From the NCBI GenBank assembly GCA_026390075.1, contig JAPLGP010000036.1:1-64000 (forward strand): DNA of 64,000 nt. The letters are read 5' to 3'. A program made the position numbers and the translations under genes. A model generated the notes under the pieces. It was not told the origin of the DNA and searched no databases. It worked only from the letters and a program-made list of their open reading frames with translations. The first letter of the stretch is position 1; each line of letters begins with the position of its first letter. Source of the stretch: Campylobacterales bacterium (lineage in GTDB: Bacteria > Campylobacterota > Campylobacteria > Campylobacterales > Sulfurimonadaceae). This document shows, in pieces, positions 55,328-64,000 of the stretch.

Positions 55328-57082
55328 TTAGTATGTTATATTTAACAACTTTTCGAAATCAGCCATATCTCTTATAACCTCATCCTTGATATCAAAATGT
55401 TTGTATGAAATCGTTATGCCACTCCCTTTTAAAACATTTTCCAGTTCCCAAAAATGTTCTTGCATGTCGAAATGTTCTTTATTGAGCAATATAAAATCAT
55501 CCCCATAAAGTCTAAATACAAAATCATCATTATTTATACGCTTAAGTTCAAGAGAAAACTTTTTCAACATTGCATCCCCCATAGCCCAACCATTATCTTT
55601 ATTATATTGTGTAAAATTATGGAGATACAAAATATTTAAACATCGTAAATTAAATTCATCTGTTCTATTGTAAACTAAAACATACTCTAAATACTCTATG
55701 TTGTACACTTCGGTAACTTGATCTTTATAAAAATAGGAAAATCGCTCTTTTTCTATTTTTGTTTTTGGTCTTTGCGTAATACTATGTTCCACTACAATAT
55801 CTGATAAAACAGTAGTTGCTATTTTTACTATTTCTGCATTAAATTGTTTATCTGCTAGAGCTTGGAGTTCTAAAATAGCCATGTCAATACTTTTTCTAGC
55901 TTTATATATTCGATTTGTAGTCATTGCATCAAAGGCATCTGCTACTTTCATAATTTGAGAAAGCATTGGAATTTCATTTCCACTTAATCCTTGGGGATAT
56001 CCACTTCCATCAAAATGTTCATGATGATGACGAACAATTTCTGCAATCTCTTTATAAATATCTACATGTATTAAAAGTTCATAACTCACCGTAACATGCT
56101 CTTTAATTATGCTGTATTCTAGTGGGGTAAGTTTTCCCGGTTTTAAAAGTATAGAATCCGGAGTAGAAATTTTACCAATATCGTGCAACATACATGCTCT
56201 ATATAAATCATCTAACTCTTCATCACTCAAACCTATCTCTTTTGCTATGAGAACTGAGTATTTTGCAACTCTTTGTGTATGTCCTGCTGTATAGCTATCT
56301 CTTTGTTCTATCATATTTACTAAAGAAAATATATGTTGCTCATAATCTTTGACTTTATTTTCAAGAATCTCGTTTGCTTTTTTTCTTCCATAAAAAATAA
56401 AAAAGACTCCAACACAATAGATAATAAAAAATACAACTATTTCATAAAGTGAGAGAAGGAATGCTTGTTTATTATACGGTTCCAGTAAAACTGAAACAGA
56501 TACACCACCTCTAATATCTCCAACCTTATACCCTTGAGAACCATGGCATTTAAGACATGATTCATCTATTACAAGCGGATTGAGATAACGAAAATACTCT
56601 TTGCCATCGATAAATTCTTTTTTTGAAACTGCTTTTCTTGTAGATTCTACCATACCGAGGGCTGCATCTTCCCAACTATCTGGCTTATTGAGAGGATTGG
56701 TTAATATTTTACTTGTTATATGCCCTTTATTATTATAAAGCTCAGAGTATTCTTTCATTATCTGAGAAAGTGTATAGGCTGGATTCATAAGCGTTAACTG
56801 CAGTCCATTCGTTGTATTTACATCACGATTTTTTATATGAGCCAGATAAGGATTAGGGGGAGTTTTTTGTGTGATTGGTACATATACACCACCATGAGAA
56901 GCGACCCAAGTGCGATAGACTAAATCTTTTTTTACACTCACGATAGCTTCTTGTTCTGCTAATTTATCGGTAAAAGTGTAATTTTCAAAAATAAAAAAGA
57001 GTGTGACAGAGCCCATAATTAAACTCCATAAAAGAATAATTCCTAATGCAAGCTTATTTATAAATCTAGCCTTTAACCCCAT
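55328..57082 (-). CDS. Heme-sensor (DUF3365) HD-GYP phosphodiesterase with degenerate GGDEF
   Basis: The 584-residue protein has a first membrane segment (10-32), a periplasmic DUF3365-type domain (35-205) with one c-type heme site CLKCH, a second segment (about 207-230), an HD-GYP domain (255-430) with HDIGK and HHHEHFDGSGYPQGL, and a C-terminal GGDEF-like region with loop RLYGDDF, probably inactive. It likely hydrolyses c-di-GMP in response to redox state or a ligand at the heme. Confidence 0.9.
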   Translation of the reverse strand: MGLKARFINKLALGIILLWSLIMGSVTLFFIFENYTFTDKLAEQEAIVSVKKDLVYRTWVASHGGVYVPITQKTPPNPYLAHIKNRDVNTTNGLQLTLMNPAYTLSQIMKEYSELYNNKGHITSKILTNPLNKPDSWEDAALGMVESTRKAVSKKEFIDGKEYFRYLNPLVIDESCLKCHGSQGYKVGDIRGGVSVSVLLEPYNKQAFLLSLYEIVVFFIIYCVGVFFIFYGRKKANEILENKVKDYEQHIFSLVNMIEQRDSYTAGHTQRVAKYSVLIAKEIGLSDEELDDLYRACMLHDIGKISTPDSILLKPGKLTPLEYSIIKEHVTVSYELLIHVDIYKEIAEIVRHHHEHFDGSGYPQGLSGNEIPMLSQIMKVADAFDAMTTNRIYKARKSIDMAILELQALADKQFNAEIVKIATTVLSDIVVEHSITQRPKTKIEKERFSYFYKDQVTEVYNIEYLEYVLVYNRTDEFNLRCLNILYLHNFTQYNKDNGWAMGDAMLKKFSLELKRINNDDFVFRLYGDDFILLNKEHFDMQEHFWELENVLKGSGITISYKHFDIKDEVIRDMADFEKLLNITY

Positions 57083-57183
57083 TTGTGCATCCTATTATGA
57101 CATTACAAATACATTTGTCTTTCTTTATAATAACATACAATAAGCTTAAAGCTAATTAAAAACTCTTGGCATGTGGAACTCTC

Positions 57184-59271
57184 TTAAAAATTACGAATAA
57201 ATTCTTTAAACTCATTTATAACTATCGGTTTACTAAAAAAATAGCCTTGTATCTTGTTACAATGTAAATATTTGAGCGTATCCACATGCCCCTGTGTTTC
57301 AGAACCCTCAGCAATGACATCTTTACCAAGAACCTTTGCCATCGCGATAATTGTCGCAACAATAGTTCGGTCGTCTTCATCTTTTTCGATATCTAGTACA
57401 AAACTTCTATCGATTTTAATCGTCTGCGCAGGCAACTTTTTAAGATAACTCAGCGATGAGTAGCCTGTCCCAAAATCATCAATAGAGAGCTTAAAACCAA
57501 TAGCATGTAACTCATTAAGAATAATCAGTGCCTTATCAATGTTGCTCATAATGTGTGACTCTGTGATTTCAAGTTCTATATATTTTATATCCACACCTGC
57601 TTCACTTACTTCACGACAAATATCTTGTATAAAATGTGAATTTTCTAACTGTTTACTTGAAACATTGATAGAAACAGTAAGCATATCGCCCGCATCATGA
57701 AGTAATTTTGTATCATGAAAAGCTTGTTTTGCTACCCATAAACCGATTTCATATATCTGCCCTGTCTCTTCTGAAATGCTGATAAATTTATCAGGCTGAA
57801 TAAGTCCATGCACAGGATGTTTCCATCGCACAAGTGCTTCCATGCCATAAACACTGTCAGTATCAAGATTTACTTTTGGTTGATAGACTAAAAAAAGTTC
57901 ATTATTGGCAACAGCACTATAAAGATTATTTTCTATCTTTATGCGTTCTGTCAGCTTATCATTCATCTCTTGTTTAAAAAACTGAAAGTTATTTTTTCCA
58001 GACTCTTTAACTTGGTACATAGCCGTGTCAGCAGCTTTTACAAGCTCTTCATAACTCTCTCCATCATCAGGATAGATACTAATCCCGATACTCGCTCCAG
58101 TATAAAGCTTGTTTTCTTCTATGATTATTGGGGTACTAAATAATTTGATAATCTTTTCAGCAATTGGAATAATTTCAATAAGAGACTCTACATCTTCTAA
58201 AATAATAGTAAATTCATCTCCGCCAAGTCGTGCGAGGGTATCTTGTTCTCTAATTGTTGCCTTAATTATTCTAGCAACTTCAACTAAAAACTTATCGCCC
58301 ATAATATGACCAAGCGTATCATTCACATTTTTAAAATTATCCATATCTATAAAAAGCAACGCCATCTTTTTTTTGTTTCTTTTCATAAATGGGATTCTAC
58401 TCATAACCCGCTCTTGAAAGAGAACTCTATTTGGAAGAGATGTCAATGAATCAAAATAAGCAAGGTTATGTATCAAATCTTCTTGCTGTTTTTTATTTGT
58501 TATATCATTTGTAATACTAATAAAATTTGTCAGGGTATCTTCGTCATCGTGTAAGGCGATAATATTGATTTCTGCCGTATATAATTCACCATTTTTTTTA
58601 CGGTCAATAATTTCGCCATTCCAATAACCGTATGACATTATAGATTCCCACATCATTGCATAAAATTCATGATTATGCCAACCAGAACTAAGTGCTTTTG
58701 GTGTTTGCCCATAAAGCTCCTCAGCTGGATAACCACTTATTTTGCAAAAAGCTTCATTCACTTTAATAATTTTTTGTGCTGCATCCGTTATAACTATTCC
58801 ATCATTCATTTTTGCAAAAACTTCAGAAGCTAACATAAGCTCATGTTGTGCAATTTTTTGTTGTGTAATATCGTGCACTGTTCCAATAGAACGAGTAACA
58901 TTTCCATCTTTATCAAATTCATGTTCACATCGCTCTTCAACAAAACCTATTGTGCCACCTCTACGAATAATACGATGTGTAATATGATAGCCCCGCTTTT
59001 GGCTCACAGAATCCATGTAGCTTTTATTTACAAGTTCGATATCATCGGGATGAATATATTCTAAAAATGCTTCATAAGTTGCACCAAATTCTTGTGGCAC
59101 AAGACCAAAAATACGATAAACTTCATCCGACCAAAAAAGAGTTCCACTAAGTAAATCAAGTTCCCAATGTCCTATATGAGCCAGTTCTTGTGCTTTATTG
59201 AGTCCATATTTTAGTTTTTCTAAGTACTCTTTTTCTGCTATCAATGTACTTTCAAAAGAAGAAGAAGACAT
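57184..59271 (-). CDS. PAS-PAS-GGDEF-EAL protein
   Basis: The 695-residue soluble protein has two PAS/PAC units (20-140 and 145-265), a GGDEF domain with intact loop LGGDEF near 350 and an EAL domain with MEALVRW, IDDFGTGYSSL and IKIDRSFV. Both catalytic halves look functional, so direction of c-di-GMP turnover cannot be predicted. One motif copy is at 57282, in the codons for GHVDTLKYL. Confidence 0.93.
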   Translation of the reverse strand: MSSSSFESTLIAEKEYLEKLKYGLNKAQELAHIGHWELDLLSGTLFWSDEVYRIFGLVPQEFGATYEAFLEYIHPDDIELVNKSYMDSVSQKRGYHITHRIIRRGGTIGFVEERCEHEFDKDGNVTRSIGTVHDITQQKIAQHELMLASEVFAKMNDGIVITDAAQKIIKVNEAFCKISGYPAEELYGQTPKALSSGWHNHEFYAMMWESIMSYGYWNGEIIDRKKNGELYTAEINIIALHDDEDTLTNFISITNDITNKKQQEDLIHNLAYFDSLTSLPNRVLFQERVMSRIPFMKRNKKKMALLFIDMDNFKNVNDTLGHIMGDKFLVEVARIIKATIREQDTLARLGGDEFTIILEDVESLIEIIPIAEKIIKLFSTPIIIEENKLYTGASIGISIYPDDGESYEELVKAADTAMYQVKESGKNNFQFFKQEMNDKLTERIKIENNLYSAVANNELFLVYQPKVNLDTDSVYGMEALVRWKHPVHGLIQPDKFISISEETGQIYEIGLWVAKQAFHDTKLLHDAGDMLTVSINVSSKQLENSHFIQDICREVSEAGVDIKYIELEITESHIMSNIDKALIILNELHAIGFKLSIDDFGTGYSSLSYLKKLPAQTIKIDRSFVLDIEKDEDDRTIVATIIAMAKVLGKDVIAEGSETQGHVDTLKYLHCNKIQGYFFSKPIVINEFKEFIRNF

Positions 59272-59300
59272 AAAAAACCTTTTTTAAAATTGTTACATTT

Positions 59301-59346
59301 CCACATGCCGTGCTTTACAACTCTCTTTAAAAAGTTTCCACATGCC
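59301..59346. repeat. Two direct motif copies upstream of serS
   Basis: TTTCCACATGCCGTG at 59298 and TTTCCACATGCCATAG at 59335 lie 37 bases apart in the 202-base divergent gap between the PAS-GGDEF-EAL gene and serS. They sit about 100-140 bases ahead of the serS -10 box. Confidence 0.85.
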
Positions 59347-59441
59347 ATAGATAATTATTATTTATTAATTCGTGAATAGTATCTCAATACTATTAAAATT
59401 TCTTTTAATTGCTGGCTTAGTTAAAAATAAACCTATTTTGA

Positions 59442-59447
59442 TATAAT
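59442..59447 (+). promoter_or_regulatory. Predicted -10 box for serS
   Basis: TATAAT lies 27 bases before the ATG at 59474 and excludes the longer reading frame from 59447. Confidence 0.5.
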
Positions 59448-59473
59448 TGCGCACCTTATTTTCTAGGAAAACT

Positions 59474-60721
59474 ATGATTGATTTAAAATTATTACAAAAA
59501 GATTTTGATGGTATGAGTGCGAAACTTTCTCGTAAAAAAGTAGATATTTCTCTTATCGCAGATTTAAAAAATAAAAATGATGCGCTAAAAATAGCAAAAA
59601 CTGAATTTGAAACACTTCAAGCACTTCAAAATACAATGAGTAAAGAGTTTGGTATTTATAAAAAAGAGGGCAAAGATGTTAGTGAGTTAAAAGCTAAAGT
59701 AGATGCAAATAAGATAAATATCGCAACAGCTCTTGAAAAACAAAGAGAAGCTCAAGAAGAGTTAGAAGCCCTTGTTATGGCTGTTCCAAACATTCCTGAT
59801 GACAATGTCCCAGATGGTACGGATGAAAATGACAATGTTGAGATTAAAAAAGTTTTAACGCCTAAAGAGTTTAGTTTTACTCCAAAAGAGCATTGGGAAC
59901 TTGCGGAACAAAATGGCTGGATAGATTTTGAACGAGGTGTGAAACTAGCAACAAGCCGTTTTAGCGTTTCGTTTGGCATGGGCGCAAAACTCGAAAGAGC
60001 CTTAATAAACTTTATGCTGAACTTCAACTCAAAAAGAGGTTTTGCTGAAGTAAGCGTTCCTGCGATTGTAAACAGAAATGCCCTCAAAGGAACAGGGCAA
60101 CTTCCAAAATTTGAAGATGATTTGTACAAGATAGACGGTCAAGAACTATTTTTAATCCCTACAGCAGAAGTTCCAGTCACAAACCTTTTTGCAGATGAAA
60201 TTTTAGAAGAGTCACAACTTCCTATAAAAATGACAGCTTATACACCATGTTTTAGAAAAGAAGCAGGAGCAGCAGGTCGAGATACAAGAGGGATGATACG
60301 CCAACACCAGTTTCATAAAGTCGAACTTGTAGCTCTCTCCAAACCAGAGACAAGTGATGAAGTTTTTGATGAAATGGTTGCCTGTGCTTCAGATATTTTA
60401 ACTGCTCTTGAACTCCCTCACCGTCTTGTAATTTTATGTACAGGCGATTTAGGTTTTAGTGCGGCAAGAACTGTGGACATCGAAGTTTGGCTTCCAGGGC
60501 AAAACACTTACAGAGAAATAAGTTCTATTTCAAACACAAGAGATTTTCAAGCAAGACGCGCAAAAATTCGTTTTAAAGATGGGAAACAAAACACGATGGT
60601 TCATACACTCAATGGCTCTGCTTTGGCAGTTGGAAGAACTTTAGTTGCCATCATGGAAAATTGCCAAAATGAAGATGGAAGCATCACAATTCCAAAAGTT
60701 TTAGAGCCTTATCTCAACTAA
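59474..60721 (+). CDS. serS: Seryl-tRNA synthetase
   Basis: The 415-residue class II enzyme has the N-terminal coiled-coil tRNA arm (about 25-105), motif 2 [21 protein letters not shown] and motif 3 near the end ([17 protein letters not shown]). GGAAA precedes ATG 59474. In Campylobacter jejuni serS is next to pflB; here one gene lies between them. Confidence 0.97.
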   Translation: MIDLKLLQKDFDGMSAKLSRKKVDISLIADLKNKNDALKIAKTEFETLQALQNTMSKEFGIYKKEGKDVSELKAKVDANKINIATALEKQREAQEELEALVMAVPNIPDDNVPDGTDENDNVEIKKVLTPKEFSFTPKEHWELAEQNGWIDFERGVKLATSRFSVSFGMGAKLERALINFMLNFNSKRGFAEVSVPAIVNRNALKGTGQLPKFEDDLYKIDGQELFLIPTAEVPVTNLFADEILEESQLPIKMTAYTPCFRKEAGAAGRDTRGMIRQHQFHKVELVALSKPETSDEVFDEMVACASDILTALELPHRLVILCTGDLGFSAARTVDIEVWLPGQNTYREISSISNTRDFQARRAKIRFKDGKQNTMVHTLNGSALAVGRTLVAIMENCQNEDGSITIPKVLEPYLN

Positions 60722-60741
60722 AATTCTCTCATCTCAAAAAT

Positions 60742-60771
60742 CCACATGCCAACACAATCATGGCATGTGGA
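60742..60771. terminator. Inverted pair of exact motif copies after serS
   Basis: TCCACATGCC at 60741-60750 and GGCATGTGGA at 60762-60771 form a perfect 10-base stem with an 11-base loop, 20 bases after serS. A-runs flank both sides, so it would have a U-tract only when read on the minus strand. Neisseria and Haemophilus uptake sequences form such pairs at terminators. Confidence 0.75.
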
Positions 60772-60838
60772 AATAAAAAAATATATTTTAAAGCTTGAAA
60801 AGAATAGAATAGTCTAAATTACAGAAAAGGGATTATTT

Positions 60839-62098
60839 ATGCAAAATGAGTTGGGCAGTGTTAATTTTACAAAGCGTTATGCGTTCGCACTTACTCTCAT
60901 AGCAATTCTTTCAAGTGCAGCTTTTTTTACTCTTCATCTAGCCCTTCAAACATCCGAATCCACGGCTCTTATTGTCAATATTTCAGGGAAACAGAGAATG
61001 CTTTCTCAGAGAGTTGCATCAACTGCACAACACTATTATTCACATTTGCATAATAAAGAAAGTAATGATGTAAAAAGAGTTAAAGCTTTCTTGGTCTCCT
61101 CTATGAACGAGATGCAAGAGGCAAATGAAAAACTCTCTTCGGGTCACTTAAGTGAAAATGTTACAGTAGAACTCTCTGCCACCATTCATGACTTTTATTT
61201 TGGAAAAATGAATGTAAAAAAACGGGTGGATGACTATTTCACTATGGGAAGCGTAATCTTAACTAACGAGGACGATGTTACAATTGGCATACTTGTCCAT
61301 GAACTTGTTTTAGCGTCTGATGCCCTTTTACCTGATTTGAATTCTATTGTTTCGCAATACCAAAAAGAGGGTGAAGAAAGTATCAATAAAATTAAAACTA
61401 TAGAACTTATCGCATGGATAATAACTCTTTTTACTTTGTTAGTGGAAGTTATTTTTATTTTTCAACCTATGGCAAATACACTCTCTAAACTCTTTCAAAA
61501 TGAACAATGGATTAAAAATAATCTCGAACAAGAGATTCAAATTAGAACCTACCACCTTGAACAAGTAAATGAAAAACTCAAATACAGTGCTTCGCATGAC
61601 CCGCTCACAGGGCTGAACAATCGATTAAATCTTGAAATGGAACTCGAAAAGCTTCTTGCACACTACAAAGAAAATCATATTCCCTTTGCAGTTTTGATGC
61701 TAGATATTGATTGGTTTAAAAAAGTGAATGATGCCTACGGACACCATGTTGGAGATTATGTTCTCAAAGAAGTTTCTTTACTCATTACCCAAATAATTCG
61801 CAAAGAAGACAGTGCATACCGTGCAGGTGGAGAAGAGTTTGTAATAATTCTCAATCGAATTTCTCAACTAAGGGCAATGGAAAAAGCTGAAGAAATACGC
61901 AGTGCTATTGAAAATCACTCTTTTAGTTCGGATGAAGATAATTTCAATATTACGATGAGTTGCGGGATTTACCATACAAGCTCTTTAAAAGTACAAGATA
62001 CGCACGATATACTCAAAATTGCGGACAGTGCACTCTATGAGGCGAAACATGCAGGTCGCAATCGTGTTGTTATGGCACAATCTTCTTGTCAAATTTAG
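60839..62098 (+). CDS. PilJ-type sensor diguanylate cyclase
   Basis: The 419-residue membrane protein has segments at about 15-33 and 190-210, a periplasmic PilJ-type helical bundle starting NISGKQRMLSQRVAS (nitrate-sensor-like), a coiled coil and a GGDEF domain with intact loop RAGGEEF. It should make c-di-GMP. It is inserted between serS and the pflB-like gene. Confidence 0.92.
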   Translation: MQNELGSVNFTKRYAFALTLIAILSSAAFFTLHLALQTSESTALIVNISGKQRMLSQRVASTAQHYYSHLHNKESNDVKRVKAFLVSSMNEMQEANEKLSSGHLSENVTVELSATIHDFYFGKMNVKKRVDDYFTMGSVILTNEDDVTIGILVHELVLASDALLPDLNSIVSQYQKEGEESINKIKTIELIAWIITLFTLLVEVIFIFQPMANTLSKLFQNEQWIKNNLEQEIQIRTYHLEQVNEKLKYSASHDPLTGLNNRLNLEMELEKLLAHYKENHIPFAVLMLDIDWFKKVNDAYGHHVGDYVLKEVSLLITQIIRKEDSAYRAGGEEFVIILNRISQLRAMEKAEEIRSAIENHSFSSDEDNFNITMSCGIYHTSSLKVQDTHDILKIADSALYEAKHAGRNRVVMAQSSCQI

Positions 62099-62154
62099 CA
62101 ATAATGGCACTTTTTTTGCTAGTATAAGTTAAAAACGAATAACCAAGGCAAAAA

Positions 62155-64000
62155 ATGGCGGATAACAACGAAGACATAATTATTATTGAAGAGGGCGAAG
62201 TCGTTGATAATGCCAACTCTAGTAATGAAACTTCAACGAGTGAAGATGCCGATGCAAAAAAGAAAAAGCTGTTACTTATTGGTGGAGGTGCTATTATAGC
62301 CGTTCTCCTCATTTTAGTTGCCTTACTTGTTGCGTATAAATTATCAAAAAAAGAAGCTCCAGCACCAGAGCCGTCTCAAGAAAAATCTGTCCAACACAAA
62401 CAAAAACCTATAGAACAAAGTAAACTAGAAAATATGATAGCAAAAGCAAATTATCTTTATGCAAATGGTTCCAAAGAAGATGCGCTTACTTTATATGAAA
62501 AAATTGCACTCTATAGTGAAGCTATCTCTTTGTACAACCTTGGAGTGGCACAACTTATAAATAAACAGTACGATGTGGCTCTAGCAACTTTTGTCAAAGC
62601 TATACAAAATGATGAACAGAGATGTGTAAGTGCTATAAATGCTGCTGTTTGCGCACTCCACTTAGGAGATAAAAAGAATTTTAGGTATTACATAGATTTA
62701 GCGTATGCGTATCTACCCAATGAAGCAAATTCACCGCTTTACTCTTACTACTATGCACTTATCAACTATTATAACAACAACTATTTAGAAGCCCTAAGCG
62801 CTCTTAAAAATCCAACTTCAGATGAATATCCAGAGGTGCAAAAGCATTTAAGTGCAAAAATAGATGCTCTTTATGGAAGCGATATGCCTGCTATAGAATC
62901 CATGCAAAAAGAATATGCAGCAGATGATGCTTTTAGTCTTGGTCTTTTATATGCAAGAGTTGGGAATACGACTCTTGCTCAAAAATACCTAGAAGAAGCC
63001 GTGCAAAAAAATATAGAACCCATAAAATCGCAACTAGCACTCAGTTTTGTAAATATTAAAGCAGGTCTCGTTTCTACGGGGGCTAAAGATATTCAGATAT
63101 TGACAGATTCGTATCCGAATGAAGTTTATAAGTATTATCCTATAAAAGTCAATCTCAAAGAAACGCTGTTTGAACCAGATGCAGCACAAGAATTGTATAG
63201 AACAAAAGTAGAGAAATCAAAACTCTTAACCTATCAAAAAATATTTTACTTCTCTCCCTATAAAGTTTTTAATGCCGATAAAACTATAAACTCTATAAAA
63301 AAAGGAAATGCAAACATATTTATAGACGATGTTAGCTCTGCAACAAAGTATTTAGAACAAAGCGCATCTTCGTCCAATGTAAACTTTGGCATCGCAAAAG
63401 CAATAAAAAAAGCACTTACTTTTAAAATAAGAGAAGCAAATGAAGAGTTAGAAGAACTGATAAAAATACAGCCGAAGCACTCTATCTTGCACTATAATCT
63501 AGCCCTGACTTATGCACAAATGGGAAATATGCAAGATGCGCATACACACTTTTTGCGTTCTTACTATTTGGATGCAAAAAATTATATGTCTGGCGTTTAT
63601 GCGATTATGACAAGTCAGCTTATCAATAAAGAAAATGAAAAACTAAATTCTATAGTTTCAGATTCTATCATGCAAGAACAGAGTGATGAAAACATAGAAT
63701 TAGATAAAACTCTTCTAAATATAAGCGCAGGGAACATGCTCGCAAATGTGGATTGGCTTGATAACAATTACACAAGAAGACCTTTGTACCTAGCTTTAGA
63801 TACCATTATAGCTTTACATCTTCACAAAGAGGAGGATGCAAAAAAAGCATCTGAGGGACTAATAGACTTACTTCCTAATGATATTTTGCCTCATATGATG
63901 TACATAGATTCGCATTTCAATCAACTAAAATCTAAAGAGTATGCAAAAGAGGTCAGTAACTACTTAAAAGCTCAGAAATTTAATTTTACCGATTTATATT
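62155..64000 (+). CDS. pflB: PflB-like flagellar motor scaffold, TPR protein (partial at window end)
   Basis: The frame runs from ATG 62155 to the window end with 615 codons and no stop. It has a short acidic cytoplasmic start (EDIIIIEEGEVVD), one membrane segment (about 40-62) and many TPR-like helical repeats outside. In Campylobacter jejuni the gene after serS is pflB, which encodes a periplasmic TPR scaffold that holds stators in a wide motor ring. Topology and position agree. The C-terminus lies outside the window. Confidence 0.75.
   Translation, partial: MADNNEDIIIIEEGEVVDNANSSNETSTSEDADAKKKKLLLIGGGAIIAVLLILVALLVAYKLSKKEAPAPEPSQEKSVQHKQKPIEQSKLENMIAKANYLYANGSKEDALTLYEKIALYSEAISLYNLGVAQLINKQYDVALATFVKAIQNDEQRCVSAINAAVCALHLGDKKNFRYYIDLAYAYLPNEANSPLYSYYYALINYYNNNYLEALSALKNPTSDEYPEVQKHLSAKIDALYGSDMPAIESMQKEYAADDAFSLGLLYARVGNTTLAQKYLEEAVQKNIEPIKSQLALSFVNIKAGLVSTGAKDIQILTDSYPNEVYKYYPIKVNLKETLFEPDAAQELYRTKVEKSKLLTYQKIFYFSPYKVFNADKTINSIKKGNANIFIDDVSSATKYLEQSASSSNVNFGIAKAIKKALTFKIREANEELEELIKIQPKHSILHYNLALTYAQMGNMQDAHTHFLRSYYLDAKNYMSGVYAIMTSQLINKENEKLNSIVSDSIMQEQSDENIELDKTLLNISAGNMLANVDWLDNNYTRRPLYLALDTIIALHLHKEEDAKKASEGLIDLLPNDILPHMMYIDSHFNQLKSKEYAKEVSNYLKAQKFNFTDLY

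Overview
The window looks like chromosomal DNA from a free-living member of the Campylobacterota, most likely a Sulfurimonas-type sulfur or hydrogen oxidiser. The evidence is low G+C, HobA, the order rppH-lysC-hobA-holB-folP, a CetB/CetA-like PAS plus chemoreceptor pair, serS followed by a PflB-like flagellar scaffold gene, a PEB4-type periplasmic isomerase and multiheme cytochromes. No rRNA, tRNA, CRISPR array or insertion sequence was recognised.

Layout. 1-1250 looks like the right end of an element: a C-terminal gene scrap, a repeat-rich non-coding stretch, a RelB/RelE-type toxin-antitoxin pair and a degenerate copy of a tmRNA 3' end. 1267-5046 holds purL, an unknown membrane protein and a decayed RelE-like toxin. 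5063-12569 holds a Kef-type antiporter, greB, an HDOD protein, rnr, holA and a frameshifted ilvC. 12642-18187 is a Tat-linked GMC dehydrogenase followed by a decaheme-type cytochrome and diguanylate cyclase operon. 18362-25020 has a Cys-repeat peptide, ruvX, and the classic mnmE-jag-yidC-yidD-rnpA-rpmH block. 25046-32741 has clpB, a PLP enzyme, a PEB4-like isomerase, nth, cmoA and fba. 32857-36289 is more accessory in character: a coiled-coil protein, a small HTH pair, HU and a NERD-like P-loop protein. 36264-42569 has msrB, a cyclophilin, a CBS-GGDEF protein and the folP-holB-hobA-lysC-rppH operon. 42737-48230 is taxis and signalling. 48383-55279 has hemW, tatBC-queA, dprA, a polysaccharide deacetylase-like protein and rpsF-ssb-rpsR. 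55328-64000 has two further c-di-GMP proteins, serS, a PilJ-N/GGDEF protein and the start of pflB.

The most striking signal is not a gene. The 9-mer CCACATGCC (reverse GGCATGTGG), usually extended to TTCCACATGCC and often to TTCCACATGCCAAGAG, was found by eye 45 times in 64 kb, 25 in one orientation and 20 in the other. My base-composition estimate predicts fewer than one. It lies in genes, often read as Pro-His-Ala, and in intergenic DNA, including an inverted pair downstream of serS. These are the hallmarks of a DNA uptake sequence of the Neisseria or Pasteurellaceae kind, and a dprA competence gene in the window itself carries two copies. I know of no such system described for Campylobacterota, but I could not search.

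Other points of note are six c-di-GMP-related proteins, two genes whose conserved N-termini are reached only from apparent ATT start codons (rnpA and the cytochrome), a 13-codon leader ORF coupled to rpsF, a bufferin-like Cys-Gly-Gly repeat peptide, and a family of long intergenic palindromes.
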